The notes under the pieces were generated by a model that saw only the letters and a program-made list of their open reading frames with translations, was not told where the DNA came from and did not search any database. A stretch of 64,000 nt of DNA from Protopterus annectens (taxonomy: Eukaryota; Chordata; Ceratodontiformes; Protopteridae): positions 1,937,466,452 to 1,937,530,451 of the forward strand of contig NC_056735.1 of the NCBI RefSeq assembly GCF_019279795.1, read 5' to 3'. Below, in pieces: positions 33,611 to 45,678 of this stretch (the first letter of the stretch is position 1; each line of letters opens with the position of its first letter). The position numbers and the translations under genes are program-made.

Positions 33611-36160
33611 TCAGAAATACGTACTGTTTTACACTGTGATGCTTTATGTCATTAACTACTGTCAAGTATACATATTTGCTTGCAGTATTTTCCTGGGGAA
33701 CACAGGGTGAATGATGCTGTATCCAGTATTGTGGTCTGCAGCCTACATATTCTTCCACAATCATGCCATTCTGGAGGGGAAGCTGCAGACACTTGCTGAT
33801 GGGTCTGTGTAAATGGTTCAACACCTTGGTACAGTGGTGGATGAGGATACCATGCTTGTACTTCCATTAAAGTGACAGTATGGCCATATCCTGCTGTGGT
33901 CATAGCTCACAGCTGTACAGATTCAGACAGGTTACCCAGAGGCAGGGCTCATATTTCTGGTCATTACCCCTTCACATTGTGGTTTACAAGCTGGTTTGTA
34001 GCCACCCATTCCTGTGTTTGCCAGCAGGGATAGTATGTGCACACGGCTGCGTTTCAGACTTCACACACTCCATGGTGTCCATGCTCCTACCCCCCACATT
34101 ATTCTATCCTCTTCCAAATATTATCTAATTAGTTCCCTATAGTTATCACTTCATCCCAGCAGTATTTTGGGGTAGGTCCACAGTTCATACAGTAGGACAT
34201 GGTGGACATGTTGTGATTTGTCGACATGGCCTTGCATTTGGGTTCTGTGGCCTGTTATGTTGTTATTTGGGAGTCCATGAGATAACATACATTGGCAGTA
34301 TGGGTGAGACACAGGCCTTTGACAGAGGACTGTTGGGCATTTGATAGTGATGCAGGCCATGTGTCACTCCTACAGTCCCAGGCTGAAAACCACTATATTC
34401 CCCTGGGGTGACAGGGTAGGTGTGCAAGGTGTTAATGTCAATAGTTTCTGTCATTATTGATCCAGTGGTCTGGATGCTGGCAGAGTGTTGCTTACAGCTG
34501 GGGACACACCTGCATGGGACACCTCTTCAGTATTCTGCATTCTGTGGCTATTTCCATACAGAGGTGGGGATCATATTGTACTCATTCCCAACAGCAGGGA
34601 TAGGACCTGTGAGGTACCTGTGACTGATAGTGGGGTGAGCTGGGTGCATGTGTGCTATGGAAGCTACTTGCAGCTGACTCACAGATATACATGGGGCATT
34701 CCACTTATGCTGGCTTGTGCAGGGACATAAGCAGTTTCTCAATAATTCATACCTGTGACCTTTGTTGTCTGCCAGTGTTTGGCCAGACGACATTGGTATT
34801 CCATACTACAAACCCAACTAATGTGCTACTAACCTGTATGTACAATTCCAGAGGTGTTTCCATTTGACAGTAACATGTTATACACTGTCTCTCTAGGGTA
34901 CTTCTACCTGTGTACTGTTTGTATGTCTGGGACCACATTCATCCCATGTCCATCTTTCAGATGGTGACAGATAATACATCTGAACAATTACTATGGCTTA
35001 CTGATAGAACGTGTCTTGCTGGGATGCATTATGTTTGGCACTGCAGTTGTGAGAACTTGGCCCTGTCATTGGCAGTACTGGCCAATGGCCACAAGGACAA
35101 TGCCCACCAAGCCTACATGCTGACCACTCTCACACAATATACAACACACACCAACCTAACACACACAGCCCTGCATATTGTACACATGCTACAATCTATC
35201 CTGCTACTTTGGCCAGCTCAGATAATCTGTGCTCTACTGTTATTATACTTACACATACATGTTACTACATTTCTACATAGGATTGTGGGGGTGGGGCACA
35301 TCTGACGACTGTACACATTTGCTATGACTGTACTGGCATTTCAGGTACTCCATTTCATTCTGTATTCTGACCTATCATGCAGACTAGATGCATATCATTG
35401 TACTACAGTTCTTAGGTTTTATTGACCTACTTTTCAGTTTCAGACATCTTACCCTTCAGAACTAACATCCCACTGCTTGACCTGTTGTCTGTCTGTGTAG
35501 GTCTGGAGGGGCGCTGTTCTGCATAGCCATCAATCAGAGGCCCTAGCACAGCTTTTCTTTGTGTTTGTCTTATGCCTGTCCTGCTGGCTGAGACTGTTGT
35601 TGGGTATGTGTGTCTCACTGACTGGCATGTGTGTGTCCTATGGACACAAATTTGGCCCAACATATTTCCTGCAGTGGGTTTTGGCACCGTGTCTAGTACT
35701 AGCTATTATGGTGACACCAGTATCTGTTACAGATTTCATGCTGCCAATATAGGTGTCTACTATCTGCTGGCATCCTATTCAGCTACCTGATTCCCTTGCA
35801 TGCTCACATCCATTCCATAGATACAAGTAACAAAACATACTACTCTATTCAGCAATTGATAGGGAGAGTGACTTACCTTGTGGCTGTGCCAGTATTGAGG
35901 ATAGTGCTGGAAGGCTGACTATGTTGGATGCATGTAGTACACTCTCTATACAAGGTTAAGCACAGGTGGTGTCATGTTTGGCATCCCTTTTACTGTATGT
36001 CCGAGGCAGAGAGAGGTGTCATTCCCTGGGTTCCGACTAAGTCAGTGTATGTGCTATGCTTAGCCTTTTTGCTAAGGCCTGGGCATACTGGGCAGGCCTC
36101 CTTCTGCCTAATGGGTCAGGCTCAGGTTTTTCCTCCTCTGAGTCACTCTTTGTCTGTGCA
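33611..36160. other. Unrecognised 2.5 kb, possibly the accessory part of a Harbinger element
   Basis: GC content is higher than in the AT-rich flanks and many 60-130-codon frames exist on both strands, but none carries a motif I recognise. The position, downstream of a minus-strand Harbinger transposase, makes a decayed accessory gene plausible. This is context only. Confidence 0.3.
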
Positions 36161-36162
36161 GG

Positions 36163-37190
36163 TCATGACAATAGAGGGGGGTTGTGTGGCCCTTCCCCGT
36201 GCTGTTCCTGCTGCAGCTGTTTCCACAGGATCATATTGTCTAGCATGACACATACAATGACAATTTGGGTACATGTAGCTGGTGAGTACTCCAAGGCTTC
36301 ACCGGATATGTCCAGGGACCAGAACCATGACTTGAGCATCCCAAACACATGCTTTATTATGATTATGGTCTGTGCGTGTGCCTCATTATGGAGTCCTTTT
36401 TCGGGTGTGTGTGCATTTCTGATGGGTGTCATCAGCCATGGCTCCAGTGCGTAACCAGCACCCCCCACTAGGTGACTATATGGGATGTCCTTATTGGCAA
36501 ATCTCTGGTACAGCTGCATCATATGCCAGATGTGGGAGCTGTGATAGCTTCCAGGGCAGTCAGCACACACATTCATTATAATGTCCTGGGCAGCCAGCAC
36601 ACACATTCATTATAATGTCCTGGGCATCCAACACAATCTGGCAGTTGATGGAGGTGAAGCCCTTGCATTATATGTAGACTCTACCCCACTCACCGGGTGG
36701 TGCTTTGATATGTATGTGCGTGCAGTCTATAGCACCCACTACCTCAGGGTATTCTGCTATTTGGTAGAAGAGACGCATATTGCTGGTCAATGCCTCAAGG
36801 GTTTTGAGGAAATATATGTGCTCACCGGCATGTGCTGACATGGCATCCAGGAACTAGTGGAGTACCCTGGATGCTGATTCCTGTGAGATCCCCATGATAC
36901 TCCAATTATCCTTTGGAAGGTACCTTTGGCTAGCCATCTTAGGCCTAAACATATCTTGGCGTCCACTGGGATGGGTTCACCACTTTTGGTTCTGTGTGTG
37001 AGGAGTGACCGGCAAAGCTCAACAGTTTGCTGTAGGAGGTCCCTGTCCACCCTATAATGCTCCACTATCTCCAGCTCATGTAGCCCCTGGTAGGTTGCCC
37101 TGGATCTGTACACTCATTTTCTTCTCCTCACTGTGGGTTGGTCATCAGCATTCTTGTCCTCACCACCTTCAGCCTCTTCCACATGTTAAT
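36163..37190 (-). pseudogene. PIF/Harbinger transposase (HARBI1-like), frameshifted
   Basis: Minus strand. The N-terminal frame (37113 down to about 36900) has VDRDLLQQTVELCRSLL and IPVDAKICLGLRWLAKGTFQRI, the helical region typical of Harbinger transposases. After a frame change near 36890, the sequence continues with MRLFYQIAEYPEVVGAIDCTH (first catalytic Asp, about 36720), KGFTSINCQIVLDAQDIIMNV, CPGSYHSSHIW and, at the end (36606-36163), LEPWLMTPIRN, HNEAHAQTIIIIKHVFGMLK and a truncated C-terminus. A 34-bp tandem duplication in the middle also shifts the frame. The transposase would cut and paste a Harbinger element with a 3-bp target duplication. I could not find its terminal repeats. Confidence 0.75.
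36561..36628. repeat. 34-bp tandem duplication within the Harbinger transposase
   Basis: 'cagcacacacattcatta' plus 'taatgtcctgggcagc' occurs at 36561 and again at 36595. Thirty-four is not a multiple of three, so the duplication breaks the reading frame. Confidence 0.85.
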
Positions 37191-39237
37191 GTATGAGAGC
37201 AAATGCAGCCCCTATCATTTTGTTGTTTTTGTTAGGTAAAATTTCCTCATTTCTGTACACCGGTGGTGTACAGTTTGTGGGAAAATCCAGAGGGAAAGGT
37301 GTTTGCATAGTTTATAGTAGTGTGCTGGGCTGGGCTGGGCTGGGCTGCTGCCTGTGTAATTGGCTGATTCTGATACATTTCACCAGCCAGATGTGCTTGT
37401 TATCCTTGATTACCTTCCTACTGCTGTTTTCCCTTCCCACTGCCTTCCTGTTTAAGTCCAGAGGTGCACCACACAAACACAGTGCTCAGATTTGCACGGA
37501 GCTGCTATTTTCTGGTTTACTTTTTTTTTTTTTTGGTTACAGGTATTTAGGCAATGTAAAGTGTGCTTGGCAGCTTCAGACACACCCCCTTCCTTAGCTC
37601 TGTTAAACTTAGTGCAAACAGGGCTCCAGAAAGCTTACAGTATGCCTGACACACCCCTCTATGATGTCAGCTAGCTCTTAGCCTTGCACCATGGTCTCCC
37701 TGCACCTACACGGTTGGGTGCAGGCTAGCCATGAGGGGAAATCTGCGATTCAGTATCATTCCCCTCATTTGCATAGGATTGCCTGCTAATGACTAGTTAC
37801 AAGTCCCACACTGAGCCTTCCTCCTTAGCAACCACTGGCCTTGTTGTCTTCTGCCGGCTATTGACTATAAAGGCAAACTTGTGATTTTTCAGGGAAAGCT
37901 TTTTTCAGGGGGTTTTTTTTATTTTCCAGCCAATCCCATTTGCGTGCTGGTGCCTTATGCTTAAACAGTTAAACAGCCAAAATCGTCCAAAAAAAATTTA
38001 CTTTTTTTTTTTTGCAACTGTTTTCCATACCAATAGCCATATATTTGGCCATTGGCATGCTGTACACATGTTATACACCCTTTATTTGGCGCTGTCATGG
38101 CTCTGTTTTGTAGTTTGGAGAAATGTACTCGGTTACTACCTGAGCACATTTCTGCAGGTTACACTAGTCCTGCACGGATGGCTGCCAGCTTCCTGGATTG
38201 CAGATTCACCTCATTTACATGGTTTTCACCTGCAAATGGGGAAATCTGCATACAGGAGCTGTGTCCATACAGGTGTAGTGCAGGAGCACTTGTGCACGTT
38301 CCGGGAGCTTGTTCACAGATCTCTCGGTGGCCATATTGCCTCCAGCAGCTCTTACACTATTCCTGCACGCCGTGCAGAGCTTGCTGAATCCTGGGGTGAG
38401 TGTTGAAACATAAATGTATTTAAACGCACATTCTCCTTGCATATGGCTCATAAGATACCTTTGGCTACTACCTAAGATTTTTTTTTTCATTATCAGAGTA
38501 GTATTCAGTGAAAAAAATATTGTATTCAATTAATAGACTCAATAGGGATTTGTATAATTAAACCAGAATAAATGGCTCCCTTGACATAATGGATACTGAT
38601 ACTTTTTTGATATTGAGAAAAGCATTTCTACTGCATATCAACAGCATTATCATGAATGCAGAGCTTTGTTATTTATGACTACCCTAAATCCTTAACCATA
38701 TCTGTAGCACTGAGTATTTCAGTATTGGTTCTGTAGGGGTATGATGGGATTATTCAAGGCAAAATAGCAGCCAGAGTATTTTTATTAAAATCTTAAGTTA
38801 CAAACGTTTCCAAGCTTCATGCCTGTTGGTAAAATCACATTTGGTTGAATAACAATATATTTTATTCAGATGTTAGTAAACTGTTATAGCTGATTGGTCA
38901 TTTGTTTCAAATAGCATTTAGTTAAATGCACTATAGTCACATACATTTTATAGAAACATGTAGAAATATGTAGCAAATGCAAAAATATATAATTTCAAGT
39001 GGTTTTGCAAGTGAGCAATGCTCAAATATTGCCCATGAATATATGAGGCCTTATTATATAATTATTTTTAACTTACAGTATTTTGGGGAAAAAACGTAAA
39101 TTTTTATTCACAAATGTAAAAACTGCAAATATCTCCAAGGTAGTGCAACCTTGGAACTAGCATATACAGTGTCGGATTCCCGAATAAAGCTACGGACAGT
39201 GCAGCATGCCGAAGGAAGACTTCAAAGCATGAATGGC
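37191..39237. other. No recognisable gene; one short (GGGCT)n run
   Basis: Contains four to five copies of a GGGCT pentamer at 37328-37349 and homopolymer T tracts. A 149-codon plus-strand frame at 37957-38406 has no motif I recognise. Confidence 0.4.
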
Positions 39238-39471
39238 AGATGCAATTCCATAAAGTACAGTAAAGCAAGCCATAGGAATTATATATTCAGTGTAGGATAA
39301 TTACAGAATTTGCACATGCCCACAGGATGCCAAAAAACAGCGAATGCACCCACAGATGCAATTCCATAAAGTACAGTAAAGCAAGCCATAGGAATTAAAT
39401 ATTCAGTTTAGGATAATTACAGAATTTGCACATGCCCACATGATTCCAAAAAACAATGAGTGCACCCAATG
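39238..39471. repeat. Two-copy tandem duplication, 116-bp period
   Basis: 'gatgcaattccataaagtac' begins both units (39239 and 39355). They run in parallel through 'gcacatgcccaca' to 'tgcaccca', with about ten differences. Confidence 0.85.
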
Positions 39472-40329
39472 CAACTTAAATGCAAAAAATGTGACAAAAA
39501 TGCTTCACCAGCAACTTTATGAAAACATTCATTGATGACTACATCTATTACCATGAGAGAAAGCTCTTTGTTCTTAAATCTTTAGGAATCTACAGCACTG
39601 ATTAATTATAAATAAAAGAAAAAAAAATGCAACCAGCATGTAATTTATTACAGCAGACTAGGAGGGCATAGAGGAATGTCTGGCAAAGCAACCTAGAAGG
39701 TAGCCATCTAGACACCAAGCCAGGCTACAGCTACGCCAGTTCTCTGATCAAAAAGAAATAATTGACAGGTAATGATTAGACAGAGAGAAGGCTGTGTGTA
39801 ACCGCAGCATGCCTGAGCCTGAGTAATCTGGTATCGGGTCCCTTTCAATGGCATATGGATGATGCGGTACAATTGTCACAGACAGCTGCCAGCAGCATCA
39901 TCTTCTGGTTATTTATTTATTTATTGCATTTGTTTACCAGGAATGTCCTTTGGGCCAAAAATCAATTTTCAGTGGAGGCCTGTGGAGAAAAGCTCCAACA
40001 AAAACATAGATACAGGAAAATATTAAACATTAATTAGTGCAAAAGTAGATACAGTGTTACCAATAGTAATTGCAGTAGTATATTCAGAATATATACATAA
40101 AAGCAGGCAGTTTGTTGGTTGCCAGATCAATTCAGTGAGAGAGGTATAAATAGAGATATATTAATCAGCATTATTGTACCAGGATCAACAAATGATAAAA
40201 AATAATAATTATGGAGAAAATATCATCAGTCAGCAGTAGCAAAAAGCACAGGAGTTTAGTTATCATATACGAAGAAGGAAGAGGTTAGGTAATAGAGCAG
40301 GTACATAGCCAGAAAGAGTTGAGATGATT
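39472..40329. other. No recognisable feature
   Basis: AT-rich and non-coding as far as I can see; borders the Harbinger transposase remnant. Confidence 0.4.
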
Positions 40330-41060
40330 TTTCAGTGTTTGTTTGAAGGTGGTGGTCCAGGCAGGAATGTGTATCAATCTTCATGAGTACATCTACTTTC
40401 CATTCACAGAAAACAGAAATGTCATGCACCATTTCTACTCCATTGACAACTTCTCCCATGTACTCAATGCAATAAACTGTGCCCATGTTCCTATCAAAAC
40501 CCTGCAGAACCTTAAGCAGAAATTTAAATAAAGGGATTGTCATCAATTAATTGCCAGGTTGGGTGCACAGCAGATGACATCATAACAAACACAATGCAAC
40601 ACATCCTGGAAGTGTATATGATGTTATACGGGGAGAAAGTGGTTTGAGGGGTGCCTTCCAAAATAGGGAAATATGCAAGAGACTACTACTTGGTAAGTAC
40701 AGGAACACAGCTGTACTGTAAACCAAATCCAAACCTGTCAACAGCATGCATGATGACAACAAATGTGTCATCTCCTTCCCACAAACAGGTGACTGAGGTT
40801 ATCCACTAGAGCTGCGGTTAATGACATCATGTAGTGCCCCATCCAAACCTGCAGAGGCTGCATATAATAGATAACACACTGGAACAAGAATCACCAGTGA
40901 GCATGTATTTGGTGTGCTGAAACCCAGATTCAAATGTATGGACACATCCGGGGGTGTGGTGCAATACACATCTGAAAAGGCAGCAGATGTGATTACTGAG
41001 TGTGCTATGCTAAACAACATGTTAATATCAAAACATGGTGGGTTGCCAGCTACAGGTATG
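40330..41060 (+). pseudogene. Second PIF/Harbinger transposase remnant
   Basis: Plus strand, scattered over frames. VLNAINCAHVPIKT (about 40468) corresponds to the first catalytic block (usually A-I-D-C-T-H). It is followed by a block near 40570-40660 resembling the TADDxITN and PGSVYD region. Near 40890-41050 lies EHVFGVLKPRFKCMDTSGG and YTSEKAADVITECAMLNNML, the C-terminal helices with the catalytic Glu position. The first Asp reads Asn here. It differs from the minus-strand transposase at 36163-37190, though both have FGMLK or FGVLK, so these are two copies of related elements. Confidence 0.65.
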
Positions 41061-42600
41061 TGAGTGATTTACCCCAAGAATACCAGATGTCTGAAGATGA
41101 CATTTCACAGCTGTCAGAGGAGGATCAGGAGGATACAGGGGATAGAGGAAATTAGCTTAGGTAATGGAGGGTGTGAACACAAGTCTTAGCTCAGGCAACA
41201 TGGTGGTGTCTGACACACATACCTTTTAGTTCTGACTGCCCACAGGTACATAAGTACACAGAGTAAACATCTATGTTTACATGATGCCTCACAACAGCAG
41301 TGCAATTTACAACTGATGGAAATGACCTGTAGTTGTACATGGTGAAGGTCATACATAACCTAATTTTAATGTATACAAGTATGAACATATACAAAACACA
41401 GAGAGGAAATAGGAATCTAGGAAGACTGTCTGCAAGGTTCATCACCAAGGAGAAACACACAAGCACATGTGTGGGATGCAGGAGGTATGCACAACTGAAT
41501 TACCCACTTGGCAATTAGGATATCATCATATAGAGTAATACCATAGAACATTACCCATCCAACAGGCAAAAATCACAAGAAACCAAGGTCCATGACATTT
41601 ATGGGAATGCATCAGCATATACATACACAAAAACACTGGCTGTATAGTAACAGCACTTTCTCACCTACATATGGTATTGTTGCATCATAGGTCATTTCCA
41701 TATAATATATGTGCAGACGTGCAGACGACCAATCACAGTGACCACACAACATACCTACAACATGTTGTTGATACAGTAACTTATGTATATACTCATCTAT
41801 GTGCTGATTCAGACATGGGAAAACAAACATGGGAAATACAAGTAAGAACAACAATTGAAAATGGAAGCAGATACACAGAAAGACAGTGAGCACTGGTGTT
41901 AGGCATGTGCAGAACTATGTTGAAATGACATAAGTGACACAGGTTTGCATACAGAGGCATAGTTGTCCATGTGGAAATGGCCAATGGCAAGGAAAATGTG
42001 AAGAAAAGTTCAATCATATCTGTTCACTAATAAAAATACAAACATGAAAGCATGACATCACATATCGCATTATCATTATCAATATAATCACTAACATATG
42101 TCAATCAGGTAGTACATATCAACAAATAAATCTATTTACATGTTTCAGGAAACATCAGAAAATCCAGTGGCATCAGGCATTTCAACAGGCACAGACCAAT
42201 TACTTTGACAGTGGTCAGCATGGTGATCATCATTGCTAGAAGGTCAGAATGACATAACTGCTACACTAATATAGTCTAGGGCATCAATGAAGATATCTCA
42301 CACCATGTTCTGGCTACCCCTGCCACATCTGGAAACACTCAGCCCATGCTGCTCTACTGAGGAGCTGGATGAGTTGAGTCTTTCAGGTGTAGTATTGGAA
42401 TAAATATGATTGTGATGTGACCATCTGCAAGTACCTACTGGGATCACAGTGGAGATGCCATCTGTAAATGTATGTGCATGCTGCAGTAGACATTGATAGC
42501 AAGTGGGATTCTAATGAGATGGGTTTGCCTCTGCCCACAGGAGGTACTTGTATTAGTAAAGTCAGGGCATGTAATGCCTGGTTAGTACTATGGCACTGCT
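41061..42600. other. No recognisable feature
   Basis: Possible non-coding part of the Harbinger element between the transposase and the minus-strand accessory frame. Frames of up to 98 codons have no motif. Confidence 0.35.
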
Positions 42601-43245
42601 CTAACACCACCATAACAAGGCTTTCAACAGAGCATGCAGCAGACAATACATTGTCACGCTGTGCAGCAAATGCCACCATGATCTGAACATGTCTGCACTC
42701 CTGGTCTTCGTGTAATACATGCAGTTTGAGTGTTGTATGATTGGTGGTACGGCCAAGTGCACAAAGATCAGGTCCATGATGTCATTGTGTGCAATCGTTT
42801 GCCTGTAATAGTAGGCAGACACCCTCTGACACATCTCCATGTACAGCACCAAAATTCTCACATGTCCTGGGAGAAGTACCTTTCCGGTTTTGGAGGAAGA
42901 GTCATCCTCATCACCTGGTTCTGCATTACACACTGGCTCATGGACATCATCATGTAGAGTAGCTGCTGTTACCATGTCATGAGAATGTCCAGCCACATTG
43001 TCCTTAATGTCTGAGGCTACAGCATGATCCACACAGATGTCCCCTTCTGGGCTGGAAATATCTGAGGCTACAGTATGATCCACACACATGTCCCCTTCTG
43101 GGCTGTACAATAACCATAACTCTGTGGCTAGTGAGTCACAGGCTGTGCTATCACAGTGAGACACATCACATCTCAACTCAGGATCTGTGGATGGTCTTCT
43201 GGAGGAGACAACCAGTGGCTTGGCTAGAGTAGAGACAGAAGGCAC
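42601..43245 (-). CDS. Hypothetical acidic protein, possible Harbinger accessory ORF
   Basis: Open frame of 214 codons on the minus strand. The first two thirds are rich in Asp, Ser and Glu, including the run PGDEDDSSSK. The C-terminal third is richer in hydrophobic and basic residues (VLYMEMCQRVSAYYYRQTIAHNDI... in separate short blocks). It contains an in-frame 17-residue duplication (SPEGDMCVDHTVASDI-type). Position and opposite orientation relative to the 40330-41060 transposase resemble the two-gene layout of Harbinger elements. I see no Myb motif, so the assignment is weak. Confidence 0.35.
   Translation of the reverse strand: MPSVSTLAKPLVVSSRRPSTDPELRCDVSHCDSTACDSLATELWLLYSPEGDMCVDHTVASDISSPEGDICVDHAVASDIKDNVAGHSHDMVTAATLHDDVHEPVCNAEPGDEDDSSSKTGKVLLPGHVRILVLYMEMCQRVSAYYYRQTIAHNDIMDLIFVHLAVPPIIQHSNCMYYTKTRSADMFRSWWHLLHSVTMYCLLHALLKALLWWC
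43010..43111. repeat. 51-bp in-frame tandem duplication
   Basis: 'tctgaggctac', then 'atgatccacacaga' or 'atgatccacacaca' and 'tgtccccttctgggctg', repeats with a 51-bp period. It preserves the reading frame of the 214-codon minus-strand ORF. Confidence 0.85.
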
Positions 43246-43735
43246 TGGTTACTTACATGCACAAACATTTTTTTTAAGAAAAATGTTATTAATTTAACAT
43301 ATTAACAATATATACAAATAAAGGTAGAAATTCAACTTCACATATTGTTATATAGTGATAGGAATACATTTAATCATCAAGGTAATGTTGTACAATTAAT
43401 ATATTAAGAATCTTGGAATTTCAATAACATTTCAATGTTATCCCAACCACTAAACATCTTAGTATGATTTATACTTCTTAATCTGATCTTTTTTTTTCAG
43501 TTTTACATAGTATTGCTGTTATATTAAAAAAAATCTTTGAACATAAGAACTGAGTTTGATTTCCAAATTTTTGTAATAACTTCTCTAGTGACTGCAAAGA
43601 GAGCCCAAAACATTGTTTTACTCATTAAATTTTACAGATAAAGGAAGTAGAACATTCATTAGTATCACTGATCTAATTAAAGAACAATTATCAGACCATA
43701 ACCCCTTAGAAGAACACTTAATTTTTCCCAAAATA

Positions 43736-45342
43736 CAGTGGATATAAAATGTTGACACACTCATTTTTAAATGCCAGGTTTTTGTGATATAAAAAAATGA
43801 AACCATACTAAATCATTTCAAAACTTTTCCCACCTTTAATGTGACATATAACCTGTACAATTCAATTGAAAAACAAACAAATCTGTTGTGGAAAACATAT
43901 AAAAAAAAAAAACATGCAATAAGCTGGTTCCATATGTGTGCACACCCTTAAACTAATACTTTGTTGAAGCACCTTTTGATTTAATTACAACATTCGGTCT
44001 TCTTGGGTACACACCTGCAATCAATTAAAGAGACTCTGATTAACCCCAAATATTTTCAGCTGTCCTAGTAGGATTTTCTTGATATTTACTAAGTTGCCGG
44101 TTACAGCAAAAGGCATGGTTCACAGAAAGCTTATAAAGCATCAAAGGGATCTCATTGTTGAAAGGTATCAGTCAGGAGAAGAGTACAAAAAAATTTCCAC
44201 AGCATTAGATATACCATGGAACACAGTGAAGACAGTCATCAAAAAGTGGAAAAAATATGGGATAACAGTGATGTTGCAAAGAACTGGATGTTTCTCCAAA
44301 ATTGATGAAAAGACAAGACAACAACTGGTCAGGAAGGCTTCCAAGAGACATACAGCAACACTGAAGAAGCTGCAGGAATTTCTGGGAAGTACTGGTTGTG
44401 TACTACATGTGACAACAATATCCTGTATTCTCCATATGTCTGGGCTATGGGCTAAGGTTGCAAGACGGAAGCTTTTTCTTACACAGAAAAACATCCAGGC
44501 CCTGCTAAAATTTTCAAAACAGTACAACAAGTCTCCCAAAAGCATGTGGTAAAATGTGTTATGGTCTGATGAGACCAAGGTTGAACTTTTTGGCCACAAT
44601 TCCAAAAGGTACATTTGGCGCAAAAACAACACTTCACATCACCAAAAGATCACTATCCTCACTGTGAAGCATGTTGGTGACAGTATCATGCTTTGAGGTT
44701 GCTTTTCTTCAACTGAAACTGGGGCTTTAGTCAAGGTGGATGGAATTATGAACAGTTCCAAATACCAGTCACTTTTGTCCCAAACCCTTCAGGCATCTGC
44801 TAGGAAGCTGAAGATGAAGATGAATTTCACATTTTAACATGACAATGACTCCAAGCATACAGCCAAATCAACAAAAGAAGAGCATCACCAGAAGAAAATT
44901 AAAGTTTTGGAATGGCCCTGCTAGAGCCCAGACATAAATCCAATAGAAAATCAGTGGGGTCACCTGAAGAGAGCTGTGCACAAGAGATGCCCTCACAATC
45001 TGACAGATTTGGAGCACTTTTGCAAGGAAGAATGGGCAAATATTGCCAAGTCAAGATGTGCCATGCTGATAGACTCCTACCTAAGAAGACTGAATGTTGT
45101 AATTAAATCAAAAAGTGCTCCAACAAAGTATTAGTTTAATGGTGTGCACACTTATGCAACCAGCTTATTGTACACTTTTTATTTTTTATATTTTCCCCCC
45201 CAAATTTTTCAATTGAATTGCACAGGTTATAGGTCACATTAATGGTGGGAAAAGTTTTGAAATGATTTATTGTGGTCTCATTTTTTTATATCACAAAAAA
45301 CTATCATTTTAACAGGGGTGTATAAACTTTTTATATCCACTG
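43736..45342 (+). mobile_element. Tc1/mariner element with inactive transposase
   Basis: It is 1607 bp long, bounded by CAGTGGATATAAAA and its inverse (ttttatatccactg), with TA on both sides (43734-43735 and 45343-45344). Long inverted ends are similar for perhaps 200 bp. The transposase frame 44079-44552 has the paired helix-turn-helix region (KLIKHQRDLIVERYQSGEEYKKIS; DIPWNTVKTVIKKWKKYG, each part of longer helices). It then breaks. WSDETKVELFG (first Asp, about 44567), a second block HDNDSKHTAK (about 44840) and SPDINPIENQWGHLKR (Glu, about 44935-44970) follow in other frames with at least two stops. The spacing fits a DD34E enzyme. Confidence 0.85.
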
Positions 45343-45549
45343 TACATTTAATTTTCACAGTTCATAAACATGTATATCCAATCAGCTTTTACTTCTTTGT
45401 TATATCTCCAACAAATTGAAGAAGTCATTTTACTAAACTTAGGGATTTTTAGGAAGCAACAAACATTCTATGTATGTATTTCTAATATAAACTTGAAGAA
45501 GTTTGACTAACTGATTTAAGTAACAAAGTTTTATTCTTACCATCTAAAT

Positions 45550-45678
45550 CAATATAAATTAATTATAAATAATAATAATTTTGATGCAAAATTCTGGATC
45601 TTTTTTAGATAGTAGTGGATTGAGTAAGTTCCAGAATTTTGCATCAAAATTATTATTATTTATAATTAACTTATATTG
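45550..45678. repeat. 49-bp near-perfect inverted repeat (hairpin)
   Basis: 45550-45598 is the reverse complement of 45630-45678 with one mismatch in 49 bases. The loop is 31 bases. AT-rich arms include 'tgatgcaaaattctgga'. It lies inside the minus-strand L1 remnant just beyond the Tc1 insertion. Confidence 0.9.

Noticed and set aside
33144-35800. Several 60-130-codon frames in 33-36 kb that might be host exons
   Set aside because: No splice pattern, domain or codon signature I could support. Left as unrecognised sequence.
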